From the NCBI GenBank assembly GCA_021234535.1, contig CM037840.1, forward strand, positions 22,601,559 to 22,665,558: a stretch of DNA of 64,000 bases. Reading direction: 5' to 3'. Positions 11,701 through 24,805 of this stretch are shown one piece after another. How positions within the stretch are numbered: position 1 is the stretch's first letter; every line of letters begins with the position of its first letter. A program made the translations under genes and the position numbers. Under the pieces are notes generated by a model. It did not search any database. It worked only from the letters and a program-made list of their open reading frames with translations, and was not told where the DNA came from. Source of the stretch: Stichopus chloronotus (taxonomy: Eukaryota; Echinodermata; Holothuroidea; Aspidochirotida; Stichopodidae).

Positions 11701-14700
11701 CAGGCAACCATCCAACTAATTGTCGCGAGTAGGCTGTGTGCGAGCAGTTGTTTGTTCACAGAGAACATTTCCACGGATTCACGGATTGAATTGATAAATC
11801 GCCCCCTAGCCAACTATTGCCAGCCAGCAACGTGTACATTTTTGAAATGTAATCTTACCGCACAGTATACTGACACTTTTACATAGTTGTCTATGTGAGG
11901 GTATGTGCCAAGTGATCATTTCTCTACGGAAAGTTATCATTTACACACGCACACTGACTCACTGTTGGTCTACTTATTGACATACCTACGATAACGTAAA
12001 GGGGAATTCCAGGCAAAGAACGTGCCTTCTGACTTACTTCGGCCATTTCGAGACATTGTCAATGATCTTCTTGACGTTTTGAAATGAACTGAGAGTATAT
12101 CTCTCCAAATGGATGAGAGTATATCTCCAAAACTCTTCAAAAGAGCTCCCTTATGCATTTTCTTTCGTTTACAGTCCTGCCATAAGGAAAAAGTGGGCTA
12201 CGAGGGGCTGGGGAACTTCAGTATATATCCTTGGTGTTATGAGATCTGTTCAGTATTAAACACCCTCCATCGATATGCTGACATATACAGGCATACCTTA
12301 ATTGCCCCCTGGTATATACTTTGTCACTTTTCAAGTTCATCTTACACTATGTACAATTTGAAAAAAAAATCCTCTCCTCCTCCATTTTACTGACATTTTA
12401 AGCAGAATCGGATCTGTCTGTGACTAAATCTCTACATTTATAGAAGGGATCGTTGTTTGCCACAGCTAGTGACTTTGCAAAAAAGTGACCTTGTTGTACT
12501 GAAAGGACCAAGGATTGCAAATAGAACTTTTGCACAGCCATATGTCAAGATACAGTAGTCGCACCGTACGGGCATTTCCCAATCATTTTTATGCACTGTT
12601 ACGTCCAGTGGGCTAATATCACGATGTGAAAACTACACATGCGCATGAAATTTGTACGTTGCGGTTTAGATTTCATTCTCAAGCAAATTACTGGATTGCG
12701 CCATGCTTAGGTATTTTTCTTTTAACAATGAAAAACGTGTTTGTAAATGAACACATGACAAGAATGGTCTTAAAATATATACCTATGACGTCATATGTCG
12801 CCCACGCTTATGTTGGTCCTGTAGTCAGTTGAAAGACCCAAAATTTAAAAATAACTGCTTTGGGTTTATACACGCTTAGTAAATGGTTGATAGACCACAA
12901 AATCTACGTTATGAGGTTCAGGAGAGCGCCAAGCTTTTTCTCTCACTGATAAGATGATTGTAAAATGTAGCTTCAACTTACAATGAACATGTCCTCACTT
13001 TTGTTTGTCTGTAACCACTCAATATGTGTCCATTAAATGTGCACATTGCAGATAAAAGGTAGTCATTGCTAACATTCCCCAAAGTCATAACTTTGACTTT
13101 AAATTGTGTTTGAAATCTTAAAGGCACTTTCAGTTAACTTAATATTTCTCTAAAATCATTTTCATTATTTGTTACTGTTTACATTTTTATTGGTGTTTTT
13201 TTTTTGGTGGGGTGGGGGGGGGGGATGTGTTTCTCGACAATTACAAGCATTGACCTAACCAAACGTAACGATTGACACGTAGAATATACGTTTAGTGGGT
13301 GCCATCTATGATCATATCTGACAAGGGATTTTGAGTGACAAGATCTCCTATTCATGATAAAAAAGATTAACATTCCCCCAACCCCGATTTGCGTTTGAAA
13401 TCAAAGTTGGTCTGCACATAATTTGTTGGATCCCCTCGCACCTCATCGTATGCCTTTTCACGGCTTAAACAAACAAATTGCATATACTGTATCAACCGTC
13501 AGAACCCGGCGAAGTCCCAAATGTTCGCCTCGAATTTTTATCCTAATTTGTGGACCTGTAAGTCAAGTTCAATGTCCCTGTCAAAAGGACACGATGGACA
13601 GAGCGTGCCTACTGCTATGCTATGATTTTTGTCAGTCAATTCTAGGAGGTACGTCACATCGATGATCAATGCAATACCAAATTTAGAAGAAAAAAAAATC
13701 ATGACTGATAGCACACATCCAGTCATTGGATACCTGAACAAGTTAAACTGATGCAGACGATAATGAAATATTTCCTTCCTCCCCCATTTCCCCCTGTTAT
13801 GACGATGGATAAACCTCCTGAGATGTTAACTTAGTTTTTATTTTCTATTCTTTACTTATTTCTTTTTCTTCCAAGTCTCTTGTCCTGGTAGTAATTTTGA
13901 AGAAGAATCAAAGTTTTATCGTTTATTTTTTCGATACAAGGCAAGCTGGGTGTTATTGTATGTTCTTGATATCACCATGGCAACTCGAATCATACATCAG
14001 TCTTCACGAGAGTTCTCCATGATGCAAGATCATCACTAAGTAATCAAGTCACTTAAGTGATATGATATCGGATATCCGACACATATTGTGGCGGACAATC
14101 AGAAGAAGGGGGTGATACTGGTGGAGGGTTAGCGAGGACTAACGCGGGGTTTAAGACATTTTGAGAGAAGGAGGGGGCCGGTATCTGCTCTTTTCGTACC
14201 ATTGTCTTTGCGTTCGTACACGGTATGCTAGAAGAGCTTTCTTGCTGCTTCTGTTTCAAGTGTTTCGCTTTTTATTGTTGGGGTGGGGGTGAGGGGGAGG
14301 TTGAGAGGGAAGGTGGAGTAGGTCTTTGCCAATGGTCTGAGGTTGATGACATCAAGGTTCCCTACGAGTGTTCACTCACAAGAGTACCACCTTACAATAA
14401 TTTTGACCTCTTCTTTTTGGGAGTCCACAAATCAAGCAAATTTTTACAGAAGGTGCAGCAAACTACACTTTCGTAATATGAACAAAAATTAACTCACTGC
14501 GTTGTAGTTTAACTGAGACAAGTCATCTTGTAACGTGCCGTTTGATTTAGTGTATGCATTCAAAAAGTCGTAGTGTACTGTTTCGACACGTTTATTCGAA
14601 CTCCTCAGGTGCAATCGCGAATACCTTACGATTACTCGCATACTAATATCATCATTTGCCCGAACCGCGTTAAATTTAAAACTGTTCTCTGTACAGTGAC

Positions 14701-14965
14701 CAATTCTTGCTGTTTTTCACAATGCAGACACAGAGAGTTATATCACGGCTCACATAGTCGTAAAATTGGCAAACCATATGATGTCAACTCTTTAACCTCC
14801 TGCCAAATACATTTTGGTTTGACCTACAGCAGCATTGGTGCTCTGTAGTACCTCTGAGAAAAGAAAGCAGAAAGGATGCAATGATTTATGGTTTCCCATT
14901 TTTGTTTTGAAAACAATGGCGTTTATATTTTTTACGTTGTTTCCATTTTGTGTTCTGTTTTACAG
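8745..14965. other. Intergenic or intron; no supported coding exon
   Basis: Contains a G15 run upstream (8419-8433), a GT-rich microsatellite at about 9090-9119, a G11 run at 13214-13224, a short tandem duplication of GAGAGTATATCTC at about 12088-12130, and TGACGTCA at 9034-9041 and 12786-12793. The part nearest 14965 must be an intron if the downstream exon model is correct. I could not find the partner first exon. Confidence 0.35.
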
Positions 14966-15277
14966 TCCGAAATGCGAGCCCAGGATCAATCTCTGATGAG
15001 ACAGTTCATGGATATTCAAGGCAAAATCAGAAATTTGAAAGTGCAGCAACAGCAAAGACAAAAACAGAACTTGATGATGAGAAAACAGTCCAAGCAACAT
15101 TTATCGTCCACGGCGTCCTTGGCGGAGAGCCACAGTTGCGACCTGTTGGGAAACCATAGGTTCTCCTGGGAACTTGATTCGTTACACGAGGAGGATGAAT
15201 ATTACGACTACGACACAGAGGATGATTTGGACTGTGACGAAGATTTCTCTACTGTTGGAGCTTCTGGTTATTCATGA
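14966..15277 (+). CDS. Last coding exon of a FAM89/LURAP1-like protein (partial gene)
   Basis: A clean acceptor (pyrimidine-rich, ending TTTTACAG at 14958-14965) precedes an in-phase (phase 0) exon of 103 codons ending in TGA. The exon opens with SEMRAQDQSLMRQFMDIQ followed by KIRNLK, a Gln/Arg-rich stretch (QQQQRQKQ), a Ser-rich SSTASL element, FSWELDSLHEEDEYY and a very acidic tail (YDYDTEDDLDCDEDF). The E-M-x-x-x-D-x-S-L-x-x-Q helix followed by a Ser-rich part, a W-x-SL element and an acidic patch resembles the second exon of FAM89 and LURAP1 proteins, small leucine-rich adaptors linked in vertebrates to actomyosin or NF-kB signalling. That assignment is by memory and pattern only. The first exon was not found in the window, and the ATG-initiated version of this frame begins inside the intron. 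It could instead be an unrelated acidic protein. An AATAAA follows 35 nt after the stop. Confidence 0.5.
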   Translation, partial: SEMRAQDQSLMRQFMDIQGKIRNLKVQQQQRQKQNLMMRKQSKQHLSSTASLAESHSCDLLGNHRFSWELDSLHEEDEYYDYDTEDDLDCDEDFSTVGASGYS

Positions 15278-15311
15278 TGGTAACGTTTCATTGTTATGCA
15301 AAATGTGCCTG

Positions 15312-15317
15312 AATAAA
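15312..15317 (+). terminator. Candidate polyadenylation signal AATAAA
   Basis: Canonical hexamer 35 nt downstream of the stop of the 14966-15277 exon. If used, it implies a very short 3' UTR. Confidence 0.35.
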
Positions 15318-15610
15318 TATGAAACTACAGATCGATGAATATGCACAGCGGATCCAACGACAAAAACCAACTTACCAGGAGGGAGAAGCGGTGCAGGCGA
15401 CATCCATCCGACGGTCAGTACGGATTTACTTGTGCTTAGAAGAAAATTTTGTTTGGAGCTTCCTGATTTTCAATTCAAGACTATAAACCGTGTCAAATAT
15501 TGAATTAACGTGAAGAAAATGACCGCAAATATTACCGGACATCATTGGATAGCATACGTGGAGACTATTGAAAAGACTTAGCCGACTTTGCTTGGGGAAG
15601 TCAGCCCGCA

Positions 15611-15681
15611 TACTAGGTGCTAACTAGTACTAGGTCCTAACTAGTTGTACTAGGTGTTCACTAGTACTAGGTGCTAACTAT
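15611..15681 (+). repeat. Four-copy tandem repeat, TACTAGGTGCTAACTAG
   Basis: Units start at 15611, 15628, 15648 and 15665, each 17-20 bp, differing by a few substitutions and a TTG insertion. The junctions create CTAGTACTAG palindromes. Confidence 0.85.
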
Positions 15682-18600
15682 TTATTAACGGAAATGAAAC
15701 GATGGAGGTATAGAACCACATCCCTGTAGTGCAATCAACGAATGGATTATTTCAGTGAGGAGGGTACACTAAACAACTAATAAAATAATAACGTTTTGGT
15801 GTTCACCAAGAAATTTTCATCGGTTTTGAGAAACCTGTTTCTCTTTAATTATTTCTTTCTTTCTTCCTTTCTTAAGTTTGTTAAACTACGTAATATGTTT
15901 GGAGAACAGTGCAATTGAAGGAATGTAACTTAAGGATAAATCAGTACAATATTCACAGTCTCGTCACATTTACTTAAAGTGGCGACTCTGCCGAATTGAC
16001 GGTGTCATGCAAGTCATGGGAGATGGTGTTTCGATGGAGGAAGAAGATCAGTTTATATGTCTGTCTCTCTCAGACGAACACAGACAAAAAACAATTTACT
16101 GTCCTTAGTATCGCAGAGTACTTAGTCCAGAGTATAGCAGTCCTTACTGTCACTACTTGACACTGCGGTAGCTTCGTGAATTGTATTCAGAAACTAGGCC
16201 AAACCTTTAATCTCATCATCTCATTGCAAAGAAAGCCTGAAAAGAAAGGTAAAAAAAATTAAAATAACAAAATGGATCGCAGAGTCTTTTTATTGGCTGC
16301 TGATGAACTAAAGCTGTTTGGCCCTGTAGAGCATTGGACAAAACGCGCAGAAGGTTTGACTGTCATCTGCGCAAGTATGATACTGCCGTTAAAGTCACGT
16401 GATATGATTGATAAATATACTTCAAATATTACTTCCTGAAACTTCAGTCAATACAATAATCCAGAACTGTCGAGATTTCAATCACACCGTCGTGTAAAAT
16501 GGAGGAAATTTTACGGTCACCGCAAATCAGAAACCAAGTTGAAAAGAGGAGTGATGTAGTAATACGCTAATACTTTACGATCGCATTAATCACTTCCGCC
16601 CAAATATCCACCATGGCGCACAGTAATAAGTCCACTACCTTTCCTGTTAGCGACTGGGACTGTCAGTGTCCCTTTCGATTTGGCTTCATGAATTTTAGAC
16701 GACTTCCATCCGTTTAGCATTTACTTGGTAGCATCAGGTTTACATGATTCAACCTATTAAAATGATTTATTAATGGCATGTGACGTCATTTTATACCATC
16801 ATTATGCCATAGGACAATTAAATCTTCAGCAGAAAAGTCAAACAGCATCAAACTGTTAGGTTCAATTTTTTCTTTTTACGAATTCAGTCAAATCATTTTG
16901 GTCATTAGTTACCTGAAGCATGTTGAGTAAATTACTCTCCTAAACTGACCTAACTGCCGTGATGAAATCGATTTTGTCTTCTTCAGAGTTAAAAGACTTC
17001 ACCAGTGTACAAATTACACTCTAATTGTATTAAGTGATCTCTCATATAATAGGTAAGATTAAAGAAAAACAAAGCATTATCCAATGAGGGTCTCCCAGTT
17101 TGATCCGTGGCACTTCCAACAGCCACTCCTACAGTGGCGGCAACTTCTTGATGTTTATTCTGATATCTTTATCAAATAAGATCACACCAAGAACGATTTT
17201 GTTACCCGACAGCCCAAAGGTGAAAACAAAATCCTTTTTCGAGTTGAGTTAAAATGCTTTTCAGGAAAAGAGTTACTCAAAAGTGTGCATTCTGTTCAAA
17301 ATTAAGAAGGTAATTATCGACGGCACTACGGTAGTTCCTCATCTTCAACGAAGTTAATGCTGTAGTGGTATTTAAGAAAGTGAGGTGAAATTTTGTGTAA
17401 CCAGGGGAACACGTGCCTAATCAGGGACAAGGCAAAGAGTGATAATCAGAAGGGGGGGGGGGGGGAGGAATTGGTCCTCACAAGTATTTTGATTTTAAGG
17501 CAGTTCATATTTCTCACATATATTGCAGATATTGCATACTTGAACGTGAATGTAAAAAAAAAAAAAATAATAATCACCGCAATGAGAAAACAACTAAGTT
17601 AAAAATGCAGTTAAAGTTAAACAAACATGCATTTCGAGTTGGATGGGTCAAATTTTTTTTTCTAAGACAGCTTAGGAGTTTGCCTTTTTTTTTCCTATGG
17701 GTGATAATGAATATTGAGTCCTTGATCAAAGTGGACAGTTATCCTTTCTCAAAGGTTCCACCCGCTTCAAAAGATAGTTTCCTGGTTATTAAAGACACCA
17801 ATCACAATCCAATGGGAATTATCCGTTGTGTTTATCCGCTTAACTATGTAAAATGCCTTCTTTATCAAGTTGGTGTCTATCTCATCAAGGACGCCTTAGG
17901 TCGATTTAATGCAAAGACAGAGTGAAAAGAAATATAAGAGACTTTCAATGGTGCAAGGGTTTTGTGCAATGAATAGACGAAGGCCTCCTTATCAGCAAGT
18001 TAATTGTGAGATACTGTGAGACGGTGGAATTTTTTTGTTGAAAGGGACGGGAAGGGGGGAAGGGGGGGGGGTTGGGGTAAAAGGGATGCAGGCTAATCTA
18101 TGAACATCAAGAATACATTTTTTCCAGTATGTTATAAATGATCTCTGTACATCCATGACTGTTTAGAGCTACAGTTGGATAACGTATTGGCGAGGGAGTA
18201 GTGAAGTTAACGTCAATACAATTCTTCATCTTTTTCTAAATCGCCCACAGTTACTTCTCACAATGGGATCATTGACAAAATTCAACTTATGCCATGTAGC
18301 AGTACTCATGGGGTAACGTTGACCAGTTATACAATATTTTTTTTCTAGATGAGTATAGGTCCTATTGTAATGTTTACACAATGTAAACAGTTTATAACCA
18401 GTTCTGTTTTGTGGCATATGAGGTAATTCAATTTTGTGCAATGTGAACTTAATTGACCAGTTACGACGTAACAAATGACCAACTCTACATATTACAATTT
18501 ACCAGTGTGACCATTTCTTCAGCCTTTCTGTAACCAAATTCTTTTTACTGTATTGCAACAATTATGACTGCTATGATGTTTTTTTGATCATGTTTTATGA

Positions 18601-21600
18601 TGTCTGTAACATCTACAGGCCATGACTGGGGATTCTTACGTAGGCTACATATCACAATAGATCAAGTACACATAAAATTTCTTGTCAAACTTTCTCCATT
18701 TGTTACAGTTACAACAATAGCAAGAACAGCAAATTGTGATGTAAATGGGCAATAACGTCATAATGAATGCTGTTTCGAGATGTCGTATAGACGTGCAGTG
18801 ATTTTGATTCATAATAAAAAATGAAAAAAAAAAACTATATAAAAATAAGCATTAAACATATTGAAGAGAATGAGACATGGATATGAAGCTTTAGGGCCAA
18901 AAATTGATATTTTACACCAAAGACTCAAAATGTGCCTTACAAACATTATTGAGCATTTCTTATTCATATTTGCAAATTTATATATATTTTTGATATGGTG
19001 CTTTACGGTAACTTGCACTATACAATATTTTACAGTTTATAAAGTACGGTAATACATGAATAATGTCACCACAAATTCTTAAAAAAATACATCAAGAACG
19101 GACATTTTCTTTGTAGACGCAGTACACGATATGTAATCTGATGTTGCCTAGCCCTACAACGGTGTTGCAATGGGTTGTTTCATCCTAGCCTTATGATCAT
19201 TTCCACAGGGAGGATTTTTTGTTGTGGACTACACTGAAGCGGCAATATGCTTGCTGCAATTAGAGTAAAGAACCGTGTTCTTGCTCAAGCTGACCTCTTT
19301 CTGAAAAAGTGCTGTTTACGTATTGTATTGAGGGGCTGGTGGAAGTTGGGGTTGTAGCAACTGCTAGTATAGGCATGTCTGGAGGATAACGGTCAGCACA
19401 ACACTGGATTCAACATAGCTTGTTCTTTGGTATTCTATGAATGTCTTACTAAAATAATTACCGTAGTATCGTAGTACGGTGTTACATATTGGATTGATTT
19501 CTTGCAAACTGTCTTTATAGGGACCAATACCGCCCTTTTGTCCTAGGTTATGACTTACCGTGATTAAACTTGAAAGTATATACCAAGTTTCATCAAAGCG
19601 TTTACTCCCTAATTACATTTGCTTGTCACCATTTCTAGAATTCTTTCTAAACAGTTATGTTTCAAGTGTGACAAAGCATGCCTTGTTCTTATCAGTTTTT
19701 GAGGTAAACTTGAAACTAGACCAGTGCAGCTTGCACACAGTTTCTGTTATACCGACTTGTCTCACGGGAAAGCACATAGAACCCGTAGCCCATCGTTATC
19801 ATAAACCTTTCCTTTGTCAAACGGATCTGTGTTACTTTTTTGTCTGAATACGGACCGTGAAAGAAGCTTAGTGAAAACATTCCAGGCTTTTGTGGAAGAA
19901 AAGTTGTTTTGATCACCGACAGAAGGGCGTTGAAGAGCTTTAGTTTTACGTCTGCATGGGTTCACCGATAAGTCGGTTGGCTGGAAACAGTACCTCATTC
20001 TGTTAGGTGCTCCCTGTGTATCTTTGAGGTCAAATGTGAGACCTTGAAGTTTAGAGGCAAGTAGACAAAAATTACACCAGCTGAAAAATAACAGATTCAT
20101 AAATCCACGTTAAAATCATGCACGTAGAGTAAAACTGTCTTCTATGATAAAATCGAGGGAGTTAAGCCGCACTTGTGAAACAGATATGATTATGATTTTC
20201 CCCAGTGATAGAACAAATATTTTTTATTCCGAGTTACACAGTTAGCCTATTTTTCTTTGCAGTAAGACAACATTTATAATCAACAATAGAAGCATATATA
20301 TCGCATTGTTTGAAGCATGTCACTAAATAATTTTCATGAAAACCACAAGTAATGTGAAGATGAGTATCGTGTAAAAATTGTCTTTATATCACGTGGATTT
20401 ATGTGACCGTCATTAACACCTGTTAGGATAACGACGTAAACTCAGTTGTTGTTATTGTACCTTAACTCAGTCCGCAATGATAGTGATTGTTCCTCTGCGC
20501 AACTTACTTTACTGCGTGTATTAGTCCTTTAAGAAAAACAAGGAATGGACCGAATGAGGTTTGGGATTGAAATGATCAGATTAACAAGAATTTATTGGAT
20601 GACTGAAAGCATGCTTATCTGAATATGTACTTTTCGTACATGAATTATTCATAACTCACTGTCAAACTGGCTGTTACGTTTAGGGGTAATCATGTAACGT
20701 AACTTGAACCACTAGCTTTCTAAATTGGAAGCACAGTAAAGTGTTTCTGGTGTATGGGTAATAGCTTATAGCCGGTAAGGATCTTGTAGTGTGAGATATG
20801 TGCCTCATTACTTCTTACTATATTAAAATTATTTTGGAATTAGTCTGTTGGAATATGACGTAATATACATGGTTGAAGGTATGGATCCGAAACAATTTAA
20901 CAAATTTACATTTTGAAAGCAAATCTGAGCTAAGAAAAAAACATCGACGGTATTTTCGAATAAGGAAAACAATACAAATAGAGATTTTGTCTGCTATATT
21001 TTGTTTCTTTTCAATTTATCATAAGTAAATATCATATCGTGGATGATGTATCAATAAATGATGTCGAATCAGCTTTAAAAGTTTAAATTATATTAGGCCT
21101 ATCTCTTATTTAATGCAATGAATGTTAAAAAAGAGACGAAATAACCAATAATAAGTCTTCCTTTGGAAATAAGATTTAACGCGTGTTAATGTTATCCTTC
21201 CTTCTTCGTGTCCTTTGTACGTGAATGTCTGTTTCTATCCCTTCTCCTCCTATACATCGCAACGTCAAATCATCACACGCACCTATCGTCCGCTAGTTGC
21301 AACTTTTTGTTTGCCAAATCATGCTACGACCAACTCTGTCCATGCGCAAGTCAGTAACGAACAAGTTTGTGAACATTTAGCATATACATTTTGAGCCAAT
21401 GGATTCTCCTTTAAATGTTTAAATCATTGTTCTCTGAGAATTTAATTCAAATTTATCAGGGTTTGTGTTTACTCTTTTTCCTGTTGCGTGCTCCCAGTAA
21501 TTTTAATCTTTTTTTGTCTCCATTCTTAATCTGATTTGCCCAGTCCTTAGAGTTAATATTCAATGACTCAATTAATCCGCTGCTAAGATGCATTTTTCTG

Positions 21601-21945
21601 GTCTCAGGTAAGCCTTAAACGTTTCAACTAAAAAAAAAAAAAAAAACAGAAAGAAAGGAAACACAATCTTCTTAAAATCGAATAGCTTTGTGGATTTACA
21701 CGTTGACGAGACTACAGTCTGCCCCCATGGATATACCGGTATGGATCTTTTCTGCAGTTACAGTCTGCATTTGCATAATTCGTTTATAACCTACCATCAA
21801 CGCCGAAGGGTTCGGCCGTACAGATCCCAGGATCTCCCTCTAGATTCTCTAATCCCTCCGTAAATTCAGTCTTGTCCATGATTTCATGATTAAAACATTT
21901 GCAAACGAAAACCTAAATAATTATGTCGATTTAGATAACCTATAT
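15682..21945. other. Intergenic, nothing recognised
   Basis: No frame with a recognisable domain. The longest open frame (106 codons at about 17605-17925) has no motif and begins with poly-T-encoded Phe strings. G runs lie at 17452-17465 and 18062-18071, poly-A/T runs are common, and TGACGTCA is at 16781-16788. Confidence 0.4.
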
Positions 21946-22036
21946 ACACTCTAAAAAAACAAAAGAGTAATTTCAGGTTGAAAAGTGATCCTCACTCTTT
22001 CTGGAGTGAATTTTCACTCCTTTGTTTTAAGAGTGG
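21946..22036. repeat. ACTCT-rich interspersed repeat, short copy
   Basis: Begins ACACTCTAAAA and contains AAGAGTAATTTCAGG, TCACTCTTTC, TTTTCACTCC and AAGAGTGGATGC. It has the same style as the repeats at 1712-2222 and 25628-25822, with ACTCT and AGAGT arranged as inverted words. Confidence 0.5.
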
Positions 22037-23239
22037 ATGCAGAATATATGCAGTGATTTGATGTACCCACAAAAAAAAAAAAAAGTAAAAAAAAAAAAAT
22101 ACGCAGAAGCGGCTTCTGGTCTGTGCTTGCAACGCCGAATTGAATATTCGGGTTGCCTTCAAAGACATCAGACTACTACGTAGCTGTTTTACGTCGTCCA
22201 TACACTCTAGTTAATGAATTACCTCATAAATTCTTCAGCAAGGTTTCACCCAAAAGAATTACCCACGTAGCTGATTTGCATTGTCTATGAGCTTTAGTTA
22301 AAGCACTAACGTAAAAACTTTCTAAAATGTCAGAGAGTGAGGTGGAAATGATCAAGAAAGAAAAAAAATCAAGAAAAAAAAACTTGTCAACTTTTGATAA
22401 GTACGAGGGGGATCTATAAGTGAAATATACATGGAAATGAAATAATTTCCATTACAAAGAAAAGGTAGTTCCGCGAAACAGCTGTTGTGTCCACAGATAG
22501 TACAGACTAAGCACAGACTTCTTTTTCTAATCGATCATATCAATAATCAAGATGCCGAGCTGCACTGTGTAATAATCAGTTGAACATACCGGCAAACCCC
22601 TAAAATAAACAAAGTTTTCATCGCAGGAATTTGGTTAACTTTCCGAGACTACTGGAGACTATACCTCCCAAAGGGATATACTAATTTAGGTAGACATTAA
22701 AATTGTCCAAGTACGTTCAATTGGGTGCAAAACTGATTGCAGGTAGTATGCACGAAGTCGCAGCTGCTTCAAGTATTTTTTCTGTTGGTGTATCAAGTGA
22801 AGCCAAAGAAAATTACTAATCAGTGCCGACTTTATTTGACTTTGACAATAAACCTAAATTCCTACTTGATTTGTTCCCGCTACATCAATTCTTTTACCTT
22901 ACGTTTTACCTTACGACATCTGAAAAATCGTTTCCTTCCCCACAGTTTTCAAATTTTTTTGCCATTACTGTCTCCAATGACTCAACACACCAGTGAGTAG
23001 CGAGCTTCGAGCGACCCCCTCTATAGTATCGTAGGTTAGTCTTGGCCAAGATCTCGTCACTATTTCGTATAGCATTTGAGAATCTCCTGACTACCGCCCT
23101 CTATTCCTCAGAATTACTGAAGCAAATCAACATGACAAAATGTCAAGTTTAAAGGGCGCCCTCGATTTTGACCAAGACTAACGGGTAGGTAAGTACTGTG
23201 TGACATGTCACGTACTTTGTACACACTAGAGATGGGTGG
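22037..23239. other. Intergenic, nothing recognised
   Basis: Contains two poly-A runs near 22070-22100 and no coding signal. Confidence 0.4.
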
Positions 23240-23312
23240 CCCGAAGGTCGCTATTCAGGGATGTTGAGTCAATGGAGAGATTAATGGCGGTGTTGTACGT
23301 TAAGTCAACCAA
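23240..23312 (+). repeat. Dispersed repeat, partial copy (tail)
   Basis: The CCGAAGGTCGCTATT stretch followed by AGTCAATGGAGAGATTAATGG resembles parts of the longer repeats at 24473-24805 (TTCGACGTTCGCTATTTTAG, then AAGTCAATGG) and 55829-56235 (CTCGAAGGTCACTG, then AAGTCAGTGGAGAGATAATGG). Family unknown. Confidence 0.4.
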
Positions 23313-23581
23313 TGGTGGCACGTGGATGGTACAAAGTGAACAACAAGTTCGTAATTAGACTGTAAGACTACACTCTAAAACCAGTGAGTTTAACTTATAT
23401 ACCGAGGATTTTTACGCATGCCTATCATTTAAGCCTATCATAAAATCACGCATCCTTATGTTTACAAAATGTATGGAAGATTAGAGCTACATCCAAGTTT
23501 AAAATATGATCTGTGAAACTATGACGAAAATCGCTTTAAAGTACTTTTTTCTGATCAAGGCGAATCAACTTCGCAGTTATA

Positions 23582-23751
23582 CATACGTACGGAAGCCGAG
23601 AGGTGAGAAGGAGTGATCGAAATGCTCGTAAACCACCGATCCTTCTATCCCGTTTGTAGCAAAGCATGCGAAAGGGACAGTTCCAAAAGGGGTGAGGGGG
23701 TACTTCAAGAAATAACGAGCTCATCTTGAACATTTTATACCATCCTCCTAA
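23582..23751 (-). repeat. Inverted repeat, left arm
   Basis: The reverse complement of this stretch aligns with 24161-24327: both read TTRGGAGGATG, then a shared GTACCCCCTCACC, then GGTGGTTTACGAG or its close variant, and end near CTCTCGGCT. Identity looks like about 70-75% by eye. The arms are separated by about 410 bp. The peptide LLGGWYKMFKMSSLFLEV read from this arm parallels one read from the other arm, which could be relic coding or just shared DNA descent. Confidence 0.7.
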
Positions 23752-24160
23752 TAAATGGAGGAAACAAAAACATTCAAACATTAGTCAAGCAGATACACAA
23801 TGTAACAGATGTCGCTGTTTTACTCTGGTTTGTCACAGTCACCGAAATAAATGCGTGGTGACAGTAACGACTAGTCGTTGTGGTACGAATGTAATTAGGA
23901 CGCACACTATATTACTAATTTAGACGTGTTTTATAGCTGCGTAACTAGTATGTAACTACAGTGAGCAGTCTGAGACTAAACGTCGTCTGGTCAATCCGTG
24001 ACATGATAGGTAATTAACAATAAAAACGGAAAATGTTCTGTTAATGATGTAACAAAATGTTGGAGAATATTGAAATAAGTAGTGTGAATGTTTTGTGTTT
24101 CAGGCTAAGGTATGGTAGTATAGGCCTAAGCCCAGCAATGTAATGACTATCAGAAATTTG

Positions 24161-24327
24161 TTGGGAGGATGTTACGAAATGTTAACAATGAGATCGTTAT
24201 TCCTTGCAGTACCCCCTCACCACTTTTGGTTTTCTCCTTTCATGTGTTTTCGGAAAACGGGACAGGAAAGTCGATGGTTTACGAGAATTACTCCATCCTT
24301 CCGTCCCTCTCGGCTGCTGCACATACC
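24161..24327 (+). repeat. Inverted repeat, right arm
   Basis: Partner of the arm at 23582-23751. It contains the phrase GTACCCCCTCACCACTTTTGG, one base group different from the left arm. This could be a foldback element or two independent insertions of one dispersed repeat in opposite orientation. Confidence 0.7.
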
Positions 24328-24472
24328 AAAGGAATAGTGGCGTGCAGCCTGAATGCAAGAGAAGTGACCCCCTTAAAAACATGGCGCTTAGAAAGATGGC
24401 GCTATAATCATTTCAGGTCTAAGGTCACGTACTACCGTTAGATTCAACTCATCAGCGAGCTCTGTCAATCCT

Positions 24473-24805
24473 CGGGAAAAGTGCATGGATTGAGGAACTG
24501 GGATTGTTTTTTTTCCGTTACACTTTTCATCACTATTGCTTTACACTTGGATGTTGAAGAGCACCAATTAAAGTAAAGATGATATGAACATTAGGACGAT
24601 CGAAAGAGACCTCTCCAAAAGTCCACACTTTAATTCAGATCAAAATCTGAATGACGGTCCACATATGGAAATTTTTTAATTGCCATGATTGGCCGGTACA
24701 TTACCAATCACACGCCAGTTAGTGAATCTGTGATATGACGTGCTTTGCATTGCACAAGGGGCCTTCGACGTTCGCTATTTTAGTGTGTAAGTCAATGGGG
24801 GACTT
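24473..24805 (+). repeat. Dispersed repeat copy, related to 55.8-56.2 kb
   Basis: It shares with 55829-56235, in the same order, TGTCAATCCTCGGGAAAAGTG, CATCACTATT, GGATGTTGAAGAGC, CAATTAAAGTAAAGATGATAT, TATGACGT and AAGTCAATGG. No coding capacity is evident. The type of element is unknown. Confidence 0.6.

Noticed and set aside
17605..17925. 106-codon open frame
   Set aside because: Poly-T-driven Phe runs, no motif, no splice signals.
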